Positions 28,558-37,687 of a stretch of DNA of 64,000 nucleotides are shown here, in pieces. Made by a program: the position numbers and the translations under genes. The first letter of the stretch is position 1; every line of letters begins with the position of its first letter. The notes under the pieces are model-generated. The model was not told where the DNA came from, did no database searches, and saw only the letters and a program-made list of their open reading frames with translations. Origin of the DNA: Chloroflexota bacterium (GTDB lineage: Bacteria; Chloroflexota; Anaerolineae; Anaerolineales; Villigracilaceae); contig JACRBJ010000004.1 in assembly GCA_016234555.1 (NCBI GenBank), positions 22,567 to 86,566 of the forward strand, written 5' to 3'.

Positions 28558-30066
28558 ATGAAAACATTCCATCCCTACACCATCTCATTCCTTGTTTTCG
28601 TCTCCGCAGTCATTTTTTATGGTTGCAGCACCGTGTCGCAGGAGGCGGTTCCCCCGCCGCCGTTCATCCTCATCACATCCGCCCCAAACCCATCCCCGAC
28701 ACCCACACCGTTTCAACCGTCCCAATACACACCGACAGAGCCTTCGCTGTTGTCGTACAGCCTGAACACGCCCACACCCCAAATCCTCCCCACTGAAACG
28801 CCATCCCCCACGCCACTCCCACCAATCGATCCAACCGCCACAGCGGACATCAACCAGTTATTCCCGACGGTTGCCGCGCCACCCGTGGCGGAATCCGTCG
28901 CGGTTGCGCCAACCGCCCTTCCGCCGCTCACCGATAACGAAACCATCAACTTCCTGCTCATCGGCTCGGACAAACGCCCCGGCTCGTCGTATCGTACCGA
29001 CACGCTGGTCATCGCCATCGTTTGGCTCAAGGAAGGGCAGGTCTCGCTCATTTCCATCCCCCGCGACCTGTGGATTTACATCCCCACCGTTGGGATGCAG
29101 CGCATCAACACCGCCTACCAGAGCGGAGAGATCACCGGCTACACGGGCGGCGGACCGGGCTTGCTGAAGGACACCATCGCCTACAATCTCGGCATCCGCA
29201 TCGACCACACTGCCATGGTCGAGTTCGACGGCTTCCGCCGCATCGTGGATACCCTCGGCGGCGTGGAAGTGCCCGTGGCGTGTGCCTACACAGACTGGCG
29301 TTTGATCGATCCCTCGTACGACCCATACAACGAGAACAACTGGTGGCTGTACACCGTCGGACCGGGACAGGTTCACATGGACGGCGACCTGGCGCTCTGG
29401 TACGCGCGTTCGCGCTCCAAGTCCAACGATTTCGACCGCGGACGCCGCCAGCAGGAAACCCTGCGCGCCATTTTCGCCAAAGCCCTGCAAACCGACACGT
29501 TCAGCAAAATTCCGCAGCTTTACAACGATTTTTCCAGCACGGTCATCACGGACGCGGGGCTTGGCGACCTGTTGTTGATGGCTCCCTATGCAGTCAATTT
29601 CACCAACGCCAATATTCGCGGCTACTACATCCGCCCGCCCTACGTCAGCTCGTGGATGACTCCCGGCGGCGCGGCGGTGCTGCTGCCCAACGAAGCGGAA
29701 CTGGGACAAATGCTGGTCGAAGCCACCACGCTCTCGACCTCGGCAGTGGAGCGCCAGACCATTAACGTGGACGTGCAAAACGGCACCAGCATCGACTCGC
29801 TGGATGCGCTCGCCGCTTCGCGCCTCAACTATGCGGGATACCAGACGATACTTTCGAATTCCGACCGCCGCGATTATGCCTCATCCATGATCATCGACTT
29901 CACCCCCGGCCAGGACCCAAACCAGCGGCAGACCATCATCTCCGCCCTCAACCTGTATTCCGCAAATGTCATTTCCATGCCCGGCGCCAGCGACCAGGTC
30001 CAATACCGCGTCGTCCTCGGCTACGACTACGACCCGTGCTTCCAGCCGCAGGATTTGTCACATTAG
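28558..30066 (+). CDS. LCP family glycan-peptidoglycan ligase with LytR_C domain
   Basis: 502 residues. Signal peptide with a lipobox-like FYGC (Cys23), Thr/Pro linker, LCP domain (about 130-330) with the catalytic-type YRTDTL, SIPRDLWIYIP, INTAYQ and DFDRGRRQQETL motifs complete, then a LytR_C domain (about 400-495, INVDVQNGTSID). Family role: attaching polyprenyl-linked glycopolymers to peptidoglycan. Unlike the LCP protein at 17928 its active-site Arg and Asp residues look conserved. Convergent with malQ. Confidence 0.9.
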   Translation: MKTFHPYTISFLVFVSAVIFYGCSTVSQEAVPPPPFILITSAPNPSPTPTPFQPSQYTPTEPSLLSYSLNTPTPQILPTETPSPTPLPPIDPTATADINQLFPTVAAPPVAESVAVAPTALPPLTDNETINFLLIGSDKRPGSSYRTDTLVIAIVWLKEGQVSLISIPRDLWIYIPTVGMQRINTAYQSGEITGYTGGGPGLLKDTIAYNLGIRIDHTAMVEFDGFRRIVDTLGGVEVPVACAYTDWRLIDPSYDPYNENNWWLYTVGPGQVHMDGDLALWYARSRSKSNDFDRGRRQQETLRAIFAKALQTDTFSKIPQLYNDFSSTVITDAGLGDLLLMAPYAVNFTNANIRGYYIRPPYVSSWMTPGGAAVLLPNEAELGQMLVEATTLSTSAVERQTINVDVQNGTSIDSLDALAASRLNYAGYQTILSNSDRRDYASSMIIDFTPGQDPNQRQTIISALNLYSANVISMPGASDQVQYRVVLGYDYDPCFQPQDLSH

Positions 30067-30081
30067 TAATTGCTACCCGCC

Positions 30082-31587
30082 TTATCTCAAATACATCCAG
30101 TTCAACTCGCGGAGTCTGCCCGCCTGCCAGTCGTTGATGTCTTCGTCCTTCATGCGCCATGACCAGTTGCCGCCCAGCCTGCTGGGGAAGTTCATGCGGG
30201 CTTCGCCGCCGCAACTTAACACGTCCTGCATGGGGGTGACGGCAATATCAGCAACCGAAGCCCACACGGCGCGGATCAAATCCCAGGCGAAGTCGCTCCC
30301 GTCTACCCGCAGGTAGCGCTGGGCAAACTCTCTCTCATGTTGGGGAGCGGAGGCAAACCAGCCCATCGCCGTGTCGTTATCATGAGTGCCGGTGTATGCC
30401 ACACAGTTGGGGATATAGTTGTGCGGCAGGAAGGGATTGTCTGGTCCCGAAAAACCAAACTGCAAGACCCTCATGCCGGGTAGTTCAAAGGCGGCAAGCA
30501 ACTCGAGCACATCGGGTGTGACCAATCCCAAGTCTTCGGCGATGAAGGGCAAGCCCATGCCGGGGGTGATCAAACCGTTGCCGAGGTCCTGGTCAATGGC
30601 GTGGAACAAATCTGCGCCGGGACCGGGGACCCAGCGTCCAAACTGGGCAGTCGGGTGGTCGGCGGGGATTTCGTAGTAACCGGCAAAGCCTCGAAAGTGG
30701 TCGAAGCGCAGGATGTCGAAAATCTTCAGCGAAGCGCGGACGCGCGAAATCCACCAGGCATAGCCGTCCTTCTTGTGGACTTCCCAATTGTAGAGCGGAT
30801 TGCCCCACAACTGTCCGTGCTCGGAAAAAATGTCGGGCGGGACTCCAGCCACGACGGTTGGATTGCCAGCCTTGTCCATGAAAAACAAGTCGGGGCGCGC
30901 CCAAACGTCCGCCGAGTCGTTGGCGACGAAGATGGGGATGTCGCCGATGATCTGGATGCCGCGCTCGTTGGCATACTTCCGCAGCCTGTCCCACTGACGG
31001 AAGAAGAGGAATTGATAAAAGGCATGGCGCTGGACGCTTTCGGCAAGTTCCATTTGCGCCTTCCGCAGGGCGGTCTTTTTGCGGGAGCGAAGAGGCTCGT
31101 CCCAGCCGTTCCACGCGCCGCCGCCGTTGGCTTCCTTCAACGCCATGAAGAGGGTGTAATCGTCGAGCCAGGAGGCGTTTTCGGCGCAGAAGTAATCGAA
31201 GGAGGCGCGCAAGTTCTCGGGGGAAGCCTGAAAGGCGTCAAAGGCTTTTTGTAACAGAGCCAGCTTGCGGGGAATCAGTTGACCGAAATCCACGTGGGAG
31301 GCGGGCAAATCCCGCAGCGAGTCCAAGTCCGCCTGAGTCAGCAATCCATCGGCAAGCAGGTCATCGGGACTGAGCAGGTATGGATTCCCAGCGAAGGCGG
31401 AAAAACATTGGTAGGGCGAATCGCCGTAGCCGGTTGGTCCAAGCGGAAGCACCTGCCAGAGTTTGCAGCCGGTCGAGGAAAGCCAGTCGACAAAACGATA
31501 CGCCTGCGGGCCGAGGTCGCCAATGCCATAGGGACCCGGCAGGCTGGAGGGATGAAGCAGAATACCAGAGGAGCGTTTGAAGGTCAT
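30082..31587 (-). CDS. malQ: 4-alpha-glucanotransferase (amylomaltase, GH77)
   Basis: 501 residues from ATG 31587, which overlaps the glgA stop (ATGA); a longer reading frame upstream lies inside glgA. GH77 signatures: SSGILLHPSSLPGPYGIGDLG at the start, LPLGPTGYGDSPYQ, IIGDIPIFVANDSADVW, LRFDHFRGFAGYYEIP (nucleophile Asp) and FIAEDLGLVTPDV (acid/base Glu). It disproportionates alpha-1,4-glucans. Coupled with glgA, it forms a glycogen or maltodextrin module. Confidence 0.95.
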   Translation of the reverse strand: MTFKRSSGILLHPSSLPGPYGIGDLGPQAYRFVDWLSSTGCKLWQVLPLGPTGYGDSPYQCFSAFAGNPYLLSPDDLLADGLLTQADLDSLRDLPASHVDFGQLIPRKLALLQKAFDAFQASPENLRASFDYFCAENASWLDDYTLFMALKEANGGGAWNGWDEPLRSRKKTALRKAQMELAESVQRHAFYQFLFFRQWDRLRKYANERGIQIIGDIPIFVANDSADVWARPDLFFMDKAGNPTVVAGVPPDIFSEHGQLWGNPLYNWEVHKKDGYAWWISRVRASLKIFDILRFDHFRGFAGYYEIPADHPTAQFGRWVPGPGADLFHAIDQDLGNGLITPGMGLPFIAEDLGLVTPDVLELLAAFELPGMRVLQFGFSGPDNPFLPHNYIPNCVAYTGTHDNDTAMGWFASAPQHEREFAQRYLRVDGSDFAWDLIRAVWASVADIAVTPMQDVLSCGGEARMNFPSRLGGNWSWRMKDEDINDWQAGRLRELNWMYLR

Positions 31588-33011
31588 GCTTTTTTGATGA
31601 GGGATCGATAGAGTTCGAGATATTTTCTCGCGGAGTTTTCCCAGGAGAAATCCTGAGCCATGCCCGCGCACTGAATCTCCCGCCATTTCGCGCGTTCGGC
31701 AAACACCTTGATCGCAGATTTGATCGCGGCAGCCAGCGCCATGTGATGCGCTTTTTCAAAGACAAAACCTGTGACGCCGTGTTTGACCGTGTCGTTCAGT
31801 CCGCCTGCGGCGCGGACAATCGGCACACAGCCGTAGCGCATGGAAATCATTTGCGAAAGTCCGCAAGGTTCATAACGCGACGGCATGAGGAACATGTCGG
31901 AACCGGCGTAGATTTGACGCGCAAGCCCGGCATCGTAGCGGGTTTCCACTTTGACCCGGTCCGGGAGCGCCTCCTGCAATTTGAGAGCCTCCGCCTCGAG
32001 TTTCGGGTCCCCCGTCCCCAGAATGACCGCTTGCCATTTGGATTTTTTCATCATCTTCAATGCGGCGAAGATCATATCGATGCCTTTTTGCACGTCCATG
32101 CGTGAGACGGTTGCCAGCAGCGGAGTTTCGGGGTCGTGCGGCAGACCAAGCCTCTCCTGCAATAACCTTTTGTTGACCGCTCGTTTATCGAGCGAATCCA
32201 CACTGAAGTTTGCGCCGAGGGCAACATCGACAGCGGGGTCGAACGAGGCGGTGTCCAAACCGTTAAGGATGCCGCTGACCGCGTCGCCGCGGGAGAGCAA
32301 AAACTCATTGAGTCCGCAACCGTATTCGGGTGTGAGAATTTCCCTGCCATAGGTTGGCGATACAGCGACGATTGCATCCGAAGCCCAAAGTCCCAAAGGC
32401 AGGGGCATAACACGCGCCCATTCGGGCAGGTCGGTTTGGGCGAGTTTCAAGCCATACTTTTCGATGATCGCGCTGGCGTCGGGTCCCATGAACGGAAGAT
32501 TGTGCAGGGTGATGACCGTTGCCACATGACGGGAACCTTCCTCCCAGCGTTTGGTGAGCGCGCCGTACATGCTCAAGGCCGTGTGCCAGTCGTTGCCGTG
32601 AATCACATCCGGTTGCCAGTTGATGCGGTTGGCTAATTCAAGCGCCGCCAGGGAAAAGAAGGCGTACTTTTCCGCGTCAAGCGCTGAATTCAGCGAATAG
32701 ACTGAACCGTTCGCGCGGATTGGCTCGCCGCCGATCAGGTAGACAGGCATCCCGTTCAGGACGGTTTCGGATACTTCGACCTGAATCTCAACGCCGTCCC
32801 GCAGGAGCGAAAACATGCCCACAGGCTTCAAGCTATCCGCCTTGACCGCGGGATGGTGCGGCAACACAAGTCGTACATCGAGTTTCAAATCTTCGCTGGA
32901 AAGAGCACGCAGGCCGCGCGGCAGTGAGCCAGCCACGTCGCCCAATCCGCCCACCTTGATGAAAGGTTCAGCTTCGGCTGCAAGAAATAGGATGTTGATT
33001 GTTTGGGGCAT
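31584..33011 (-). CDS. glgA: Glycogen synthase (GT5)
   Basis: 475 residues. GT5 motifs: N-terminal KVGGLGDVAGSLP (the ADP-glucose loop, normally KTGGL), DVIHGNDWHTAL, NGLDT, VSRMDVQKGIDMI, and the C-terminal MPSRYEPCGLSQMISMRYG with the catalytic Glu. It adds glucose from ADP-glucose or UDP-glucose to alpha-1,4-glucan. The minus-strand TAAAAT 7 nt before the ATG suggests a leaderless operon mRNA with malQ. Confidence 0.93.
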   Translation of the reverse strand: MPQTINILFLAAEAEPFIKVGGLGDVAGSLPRGLRALSSEDLKLDVRLVLPHHPAVKADSLKPVGMFSLLRDGVEIQVEVSETVLNGMPVYLIGGEPIRANGSVYSLNSALDAEKYAFFSLAALELANRINWQPDVIHGNDWHTALSMYGALTKRWEEGSRHVATVITLHNLPFMGPDASAIIEKYGLKLAQTDLPEWARVMPLPLGLWASDAIVAVSPTYGREILTPEYGCGLNEFLLSRGDAVSGILNGLDTASFDPAVDVALGANFSVDSLDKRAVNKRLLQERLGLPHDPETPLLATVSRMDVQKGIDMIFAALKMMKKSKWQAVILGTGDPKLEAEALKLQEALPDRVKVETRYDAGLARQIYAGSDMFLMPSRYEPCGLSQMISMRYGCVPIVRAAGGLNDTVKHGVTGFVFEKAHHMALAAAIKSAIKVFAERAKWREIQCAGMAQDFSWENSARKYLELYRSLIKKA

Positions 33012-33018
33012 GGGCGCT

Positions 33019-33024
33019 ATTTTA
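33019..33024 (-). promoter_or_regulatory. TAAAAT -10-like box giving a leaderless glgA-malQ mRNA
   Basis: Minus-strand TAAAAT with exactly 7 nt (agcgccc) before the glgA ATG and no Shine-Dalgarno. Confidence 0.45.
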
Positions 33025-33220
33025 CATCAAAACGCCCCTGCCAACAGCAGGAGGTTGAAGAAAAAATTATATCCTTCGGCAAGTATTCTCGTGACTTTAT
33101 ACGGTGTCGGGCGGATACCCGTTCATGTAAAATCCCGGCTACAAACGTCCCGAAGGATTCTGCGCTTCAAGCTTGTCTCCAATCAAACCTGCGGGACGAT
33201 ACAAAAACACAGGAGAAAAC

Positions 33221-33643
33221 ATGAATCCACAATTGCTCGCCCTGCTTACCGCCGCAGCCTGGGGCATCGGCGGCTACTTTGAAAAGAAGGGGTTGCACCT
33301 CGGCGGACTGTCGCCGCAAATGGGAATCACCATCCGCACGGCGGTGGCGCTGGTTGTGCTGGGCATCGTCTCTTTTCCGCAGTGGAAGACCGTGCCGCAG
33401 GCGGGTCCGAAAGCCCTGCTGATGATGGTCATCGGCGGGGGAATCGTCGCCGGCTCCATTGGGATGCTGTGCTACTATGCCGCGATCAAAGGCGCGCCGC
33501 TCAACATGGTCATGCCGATTGCGTTCACCTCCCCCTTCTTCGGCGTGTTGATGGGAATCATCTTCGGCGGCGAACCGTTGACATGGAAAACCGCCATCGG
33601 CGCCCTGCTGACCCTGGCGGGCATCATCACCCTGACGATCTAA
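33221..33643 (+). CDS. EamA-type transporter, single-repeat form
   Basis: 140 residues from ATG 33221 with AGGAGA 5 nt upstream. Four TM helices, beginning LLALLTAAAWGIGGYFEKKG and ending with the EPLTWKTAIGALLTLAGI motif of EamA domains. Usual EamA proteins have two such repeats in about 300 residues; this one has one and should dimerise like EmrE-sized carriers. Substrate unknown. Confidence 0.85.
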   Translation: MNPQLLALLTAAAWGIGGYFEKKGLHLGGLSPQMGITIRTAVALVVLGIVSFPQWKTVPQAGPKALLMMVIGGGIVAGSIGMLCYYAAIKGAPLNMVMPIAFTSPFFGVLMGIIFGGEPLTWKTAIGALLTLAGIITLTI

Positions 33644-33656
33644 TTCCGCCTTTGAA

Positions 33657-33705
33657 TTGACCTCTTGCAAAAGTATTTTCCCTTCCAGCTTTCGCAAGAG
33701 GTCAA
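33657..33705. repeat. Palindrome with ends matching the IS5-like element at the right edge (MITE or solo ends)
   Basis: Arms ttgacctcttgc (33657-33668) and gcaagaggtcaa (33694-33705). The stretch ctcttgcaaaagta (33662-33675) is identical to 63868-63881 beside the transposase fragment. No T run follows, so a terminator is unlikely; a 49-bp relic of an IS insertion or a tiny non-autonomous element fits better. Confidence 0.5.
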
Positions 33706-33844
33706 ATAAAAAAACGGGGGCAAAAGTACAGGAAAAAGAAGCCATTCTTACACGTTTCGGTTACATCCGTCACAAATAACCTGTTTGGGTAACAGGCTGC
33801 TGATGCAGATCGGGCAATAGGGGCGAATCATCTGTACAAATGCT

Positions 33845-33884
33845 CCATTGGGGGAATGGAAAGAAAAATTCATTTCCATAAAAT
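33845..33884 (+). promoter_or_regulatory. Candidate nitrogen operator CCATT-N5-AATGG plus TAAAAT -10, Amt operon
   Basis: Palindrome 33845-33859 is exact. TAAAAT at 33879-33884 begins 34 bp after the start of the palindrome, so the palindrome centre lies near -40, a class II activator position, with no -35 hexamer. The ATG at 33938 is about 47 nt beyond the predicted start. The surrounding 20-mer from 33840 matches the glnA site from 46219 at 17 of 20 positions, at nearly the same distance (98 and 97 bp) from the start codon. Confidence 0.55.
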
Positions 33885-33937
33885 AAGCCGAAATCTTTCG
33901 ATTACCGACCCGGAGAGAAAAGGCGACCATAACCATC

Positions 33938-35242
33938 ATGGCAATCACCATCATTGTTTTTGTGCTGGCATATATTGCGATAGCAAGCGAGAAATTCCCG
34001 CGTCATTGGGTGGCGCTTCTGGGCGGCTCCCTGCTGATCCTGTTCGGTGTGCTCAGCCCCAACGAAGCGCTATCCTATATCAGTTGGGAAACATTGGGAT
34101 TGGTGGCGGGAATGTTCACGCTGGTCGCAATCCTTGTCCAGGCGGGATTCTTCACCTGGCTGGCGATGACCTCCCTGCGCAAGGTCAATTATCACCCGGT
34201 ACCTTTATTCATCATCCTGATCCTGCTGGCGGCGTTTCTGGCGGCATTCATGGACAGTATTACGGTGATGCTCTTCCTCGCGGCATTGACGTTGCAACTC
34301 TGCACATTGCTCAACATCGATCCGATTCCACTCGTGATTGCGGAAGTTTGCGCAGCCAACACCGGCGGCGCGGCAACGCTGGTTGGCGACCCTCCCAACG
34401 TTATTTTGGGAACAACACTGGGCTTCAATTTTTCGGATTTTGTCGCCAACACGGGTCCAATTGCCATTCTCGGCGCCCTGATATTGACGACTTACTTTTA
34501 CCTGGCAAATCGCAAGGCATTGAAGAACGCCCACGTTGCCCTGACACCTGAAATGATCGAAAAGATCGACGAACTCCACAGCGAGCCATTGCACGTCCAC
34601 CTGACCCGCGTGGGGTTGACCGGCTTCATCATGGCTGTAGTCCTGTTGATTTTCCACATTCCCTTGAGCGGCTTGACCGGGCTTCCCATCAATGCGGCTG
34701 TGTCGGCTTTGATCCCCGCCGGCGTCGCCATGATCGCCCTGCGGGATGATCAGCGCAAGAAGATATTGATCGGCGTCGACGGCGAGAGCATTCTGTTCTT
34801 TGCGGGTCTGTTCGTAATGATCGGCGGGTTGGAGAAGGTCCACCTCTTCGAAACGCTTGCGGAAGCGCTGGCGCTGGCGACTGCGTCCAACTCGAACAAC
34901 CTGATCCTCGCCCTGCATTGGGGACCGGGTCTCGCAAGCGGGATTCTGGACAACGTGCCACTCGCCCTGGCAATGACCTTCGTCCTCAAAGACCTGGCAG
35001 CCATCCCCGGTACCCCTCCGCTGTCCATGATGGTCTGGTCGCTGGCAATGGGCGTGGATGTTGGCGGCAACCTGACGCCAATCGGCGCTTCAGCCAACGT
35101 GGTGTCGTACTCCTACATGGAACACAACCACGGAGCCATCGGCTGGAAACGCTGGCTGATGTTGGCTGTCCCGCCCACCATCATCGTAATGATTATTGCC
35201 TCCATCATATTGCTCTACAAGAATCAAACTGGCTGGTATTAA
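33938..35242 (+). CDS. ArsB/NhaD-superfamily (SLC13/CitM-like) membrane permease
   Basis: 434 residues, 11-12 TM helices. The hallmark CAANTGGAATLVGDPPNVIL (about residues 141-160) and the second-half GGNLTPIGASANVV are the paired re-entrant motifs of the ion transporter superfamily (ArsB, NhaD, SLC13, P protein). The substrate cannot be read: sodium, arsenite, dicarboxylate and sulfate carriers all share these motifs. It opens the putative nitrogen operon, 10 bp before the next gene, under the first operator. Confidence 0.85.
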   Translation: MAITIIVFVLAYIAIASEKFPRHWVALLGGSLLILFGVLSPNEALSYISWETLGLVAGMFTLVAILVQAGFFTWLAMTSLRKVNYHPVPLFIILILLAAFLAAFMDSITVMLFLAALTLQLCTLLNIDPIPLVIAEVCAANTGGAATLVGDPPNVILGTTLGFNFSDFVANTGPIAILGALILTTYFYLANRKALKNAHVALTPEMIEKIDELHSEPLHVHLTRVGLTGFIMAVVLLIFHIPLSGLTGLPINAAVSALIPAGVAMIALRDDQRKKILIGVDGESILFFAGLFVMIGGLEKVHLFETLAEALALATASNSNNLILALHWGPGLASGILDNVPLALAMTFVLKDLAAIPGTPPLSMMVWSLAMGVDVGGNLTPIGASANVVSYSYMEHNHGAIGWKRWLMLAVPPTIIVMIIASIILLYKNQTGWY

Positions 35243-35252
35243 GGAGAAAAAC

Positions 35253-35723
35253 ATGATCATACTCTCTTACATCGGTTACATCATGATCGCACTGCTCTTG
35301 ATGAGCATGGTTGCAAAAGCCCGTCCGAAGGTCAAGGAACCCGCTCCCGGCAAGGCATTGAAAAGCATCCCCATGGGATTGCCGTCGCGCTTTCTACTGC
35401 ACCGCTCAACCCTGTTCGCCCTGTTGACAGGCATCGTGTTCGGCGTGGTTGCTGGCTGGCTCCCATTGAGCATGGCTGGAATCATCTGCGCAGTCGCAAT
35501 CATCACCCTGCTGCTGCCGATGCGCTGCACATTCACAACAAAAGGCGTTTCTGTGGGCGAAGGAGTTTTTTATCCGTGGAAGGACTTTTCGGGCTTCATC
35601 GCCAAAGGGTCGAGGCTTAAACTTGACCACCCCTCTTTATTTGGACGACTCACATTGTTCATCAAGCCCACTGAAATGAGCAACGTGTTGAAATACGTTG
35701 AGCTATACGTCGGAACAAAATAA
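35253..35723 (+). CDS. Small membrane protein, DUF5673-like
   Basis: 156 residues from ATG 35253 (AAGGAG 9 nt upstream). Three TM helices (about 5-22, 52-72, 74-92) followed by a C-terminal soluble part with WKDFSGFIAKGSRLKLDHPS, a layout like DUF5673/PH-like membrane proteins. 29 bp before amt. Function unknown. Confidence 0.7.
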   Translation: MIILSYIGYIMIALLLMSMVAKARPKVKEPAPGKALKSIPMGLPSRFLLHRSTLFALLTGIVFGVVAGWLPLSMAGIICAVAIITLLLPMRCTFTTKGVSVGEGVFYPWKDFSGFIAKGSRLKLDHPSLFGRLTLFIKPTEMSNVLKYVELYVGTK

Positions 35724-35752
35724 AAAAATCAGACAAAGGAGAATTGAAAAAA

Positions 35753-37357
35753 ATGAAAGCCATTAATAGAAAAAAGAAGTGGACGTTTATTTTCCCGTTA
35801 TTGGTTGTGACTCTTGCTTTCGTATTCGCCACGCCGGCGTTTGCGCAGGACGCAGAACCTCCAACAGCAGACCAGGTTAATGACATTGCACTGGGGCTTA
35901 ATATCTTCTGGATGCTCATTGGTGGCTTCCTGGTCTTCTTCATGCAGGCCGGGTTCGCACTGGTGGAAACGGGCTTCACCCGCAACAAAAACGTCACCCA
36001 CACCATGATGATGAACATGATGGTCTTCTGTATCGGCGCAGTTGGCTATTGGTTGACAGGCTTCGCCTTCCAGTTCGGCGGCGTCAACGCGGCGTATCCC
36101 GAAGTGGCTCGCGCAGGTGTGATTGCAGGCGAATGGGCGCACTCCCCCATCACCCTCGGCGATTGGACTGGTTTGCTCGCCTCGCCGTTGATTCGCATCG
36201 GTCAGTTCGGCATCCTCGGCGGAAGCGGCTTCATGCTGGCGGGTCTGGGAACGAACGCCGGCATTCTCTCCTTCTTCCTCTTCCAGATGGTCTTCATGGA
36301 TACAGCCGCCACCATCCCGACCGGCTCGATGGCTGAACGCTTGAAGTTCGTCGGTTTCGTTGTGATGGGACTGTGGGTCAGCATGTTCATCTACCCGCTG
36401 GTTGCTGGGTGGATCTGGGGCGGCGGCTGGTTGCAGAACCTGGGGCGCATCGCCGGTTTGGGCAACGGTGCAGTGGATTTCGCTGGTTCCGGCCCCGTAC
36501 ACATGATCGGTGGTGTCGTGGGTTTGGCTGGCGCCATCGTGCTTGGTCCACGCATCGGTAAGTTCAATAAAGACGGTTCGGCAAATACCATCCCCGGCCA
36601 CAATATCACGATTGGCGTTCTCGGAACGATCATTCTGTTCTTCGGCTGGTTTGGCTTCAACCCCGGTTCCTCGCTTGGCTTCCTGGGCGGCTTCCGTAAC
36701 CTTGCCGTAATCGCTGCCGTCAACACGCTTTTGGCGGGCGCGGCTGGCGGTTGTGCCGCAATGACTTACATGTGGCTGTTCGGACCTTCCAAAAAGCCAG
36801 ATGCCGGCATGTCGGTCAACGGCGTCCTGGCTGGACTGGTTGCCATTACTGCTCCCTGCGCCTTCGTTGATCCGTGGGCGGCTGTCGTGATTGGTCTCAT
36901 TGCCGGCGTGCTGGTCATTCTGGCATCGGGCGCGCTCGAAAAATTCAAGGTTGACGACCCCGTTGGCGCGGTCCCCGTTCACATGGTCAACGGTGCGTGG
37001 GGTGTGCTTGCAGTAGGTATCTTTGCCAATGGCAACCCCGATACCGCCGCATGGAATGGCGTCGAAAGCGCCGTGACTGGTCTGCTTTACGGCGGCTCCA
37101 CCCAGATTTTGGCTCAACTTACCGAAGTTGTCAGTATATTTGTGGTTGTCTTCGGATTGTCATGGGTCTTCTTCAAGGCAATGAACGCGCTCAAGCTAAT
37201 GCGCGTTTCCCGCGAAGATGAACTCAAAGGTCTCGATATGCCTGAAATGGGCTCGCTGGCATATCCGCCCGACTGGGAAGCTCCAAAAGACCTCGGTCTG
37301 CCCGAAACAGGTTCGCTGGCCTATTCTGCCAATCGGGGAGCTGCAAGCGCGGACTAA
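35753..37357 (+). CDS. amt: Ammonium transporter with extended, internally duplicated C-tail
   Basis: 534 residues from ATG 35753 (AAAGGAG at 35735-35741; TTG 35744 is too close to it). Cleavable signal peptide (about 1-30, ending FATPAFA), 11 TM helices, and Amt motifs FMQAGFALVE, MDTAATIPTGSMAER, the pore His pair in GPVHMIGGVVG and VPVHMVNGAWGVL. The cytoplasmic tail carries two copies of GLxxPExGSLAY (about residues 494-505 and 513-524). Amt conducts ammonium and is usually gated by PII; no glnB or glnK lies beside it here. Part of the operon under the 33845 operator. Confidence 0.95.
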   Translation: MKAINRKKKWTFIFPLLVVTLAFVFATPAFAQDAEPPTADQVNDIALGLNIFWMLIGGFLVFFMQAGFALVETGFTRNKNVTHTMMMNMMVFCIGAVGYWLTGFAFQFGGVNAAYPEVARAGVIAGEWAHSPITLGDWTGLLASPLIRIGQFGILGGSGFMLAGLGTNAGILSFFLFQMVFMDTAATIPTGSMAERLKFVGFVVMGLWVSMFIYPLVAGWIWGGGWLQNLGRIAGLGNGAVDFAGSGPVHMIGGVVGLAGAIVLGPRIGKFNKDGSANTIPGHNITIGVLGTIILFFGWFGFNPGSSLGFLGGFRNLAVIAAVNTLLAGAAGGCAAMTYMWLFGPSKKPDAGMSVNGVLAGLVAITAPCAFVDPWAAVVIGLIAGVLVILASGALEKFKVDDPVGAVPVHMVNGAWGVLAVGIFANGNPDTAAWNGVESAVTGLLYGGSTQILAQLTEVVSIFVVVFGLSWVFFKAMNALKLMRVSREDELKGLDMPEMGSLAYPPDWEAPKDLGLPETGSLAYSANRGAASAD

Positions 37358-37388
37358 TCCCCTGCAAATAATTTTTCACATATATTCC

Positions 37389-37425
37389 GGTTCCGGAGGC
37401 GCGGGTTTCGCCGCCCTCCGGAACC
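37389..37425 (+). other. GC-rich hairpin in the amt downstream gap
   Basis: Arms ggttccggagg (37389-37399) and cctccggaacc (37415-37425), not followed by a T run. It may stabilise the amt 3' end or attenuate transcription into the downstream genes rather than stop it. Confidence 0.5.
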
Positions 37426-37447
37426 TGCCGCTGATTGAAAATCCGCC

Positions 37448-37687
37448 ATGCATGAAACTACTTCGAACATTTCCCCGCCCGCATTGATCTACCTCGGAAT
37501 GGGGCTGATGATTGCCCGCATCCAGTTGGACGGCGTCAGCACCCGCGGCTTCACCTGGCTGCAATGGCTTCAATACCTGATGGACGCCGCCCGGATCGTC
37601 ATGCTCTGGCCCCTTGTGTTGTTCATCGAAAAATTCGAGTCCTGGTTGAAATCAGATTCCAGCAATGAGGTAAAGCATGACCGCTGA
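37448..37687 (+). CDS. Small membrane-associated protein between amt and APC permease
   Basis: 79 residues, two hydrophobic segments (about 11-24 and 48-62), amphipathic remainder. No family recognised. The start of the next gene (37677) lies inside its last codons, which supports translation. Position between two transporters suggests an accessory subunit, but this is inference. Confidence 0.55.
   Translation: MHETTSNISPPALIYLGMGLMIARIQLDGVSTRGFTWLQWLQYLMDAARIVMLWPLVLFIEKFESWLKSDSSNEVKHDR

Noticed and set aside
33657-33705. Terminator of the EamA gene
   Set aside because: No T run follows the stem on either strand; the match to the IS end is a better explanation.
33748-33954. Minus-strand 68-codon ORF ending in a zinc-ribbon-like CPIC and CDGC pair
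   Set aside because: It overlaps the operator and leader of the nitrogen operon, its upstream half looks like random translation, and the two CxxC knuckles alone are too little; it could be a relic, but I cannot support a gene.
35798-37117. Antisense ORF of 439 codons opposite amt
   Set aside because: Its His/Asp/Gln-rich product is the expected mirror of a GC-rich membrane protein gene; amt is certain.
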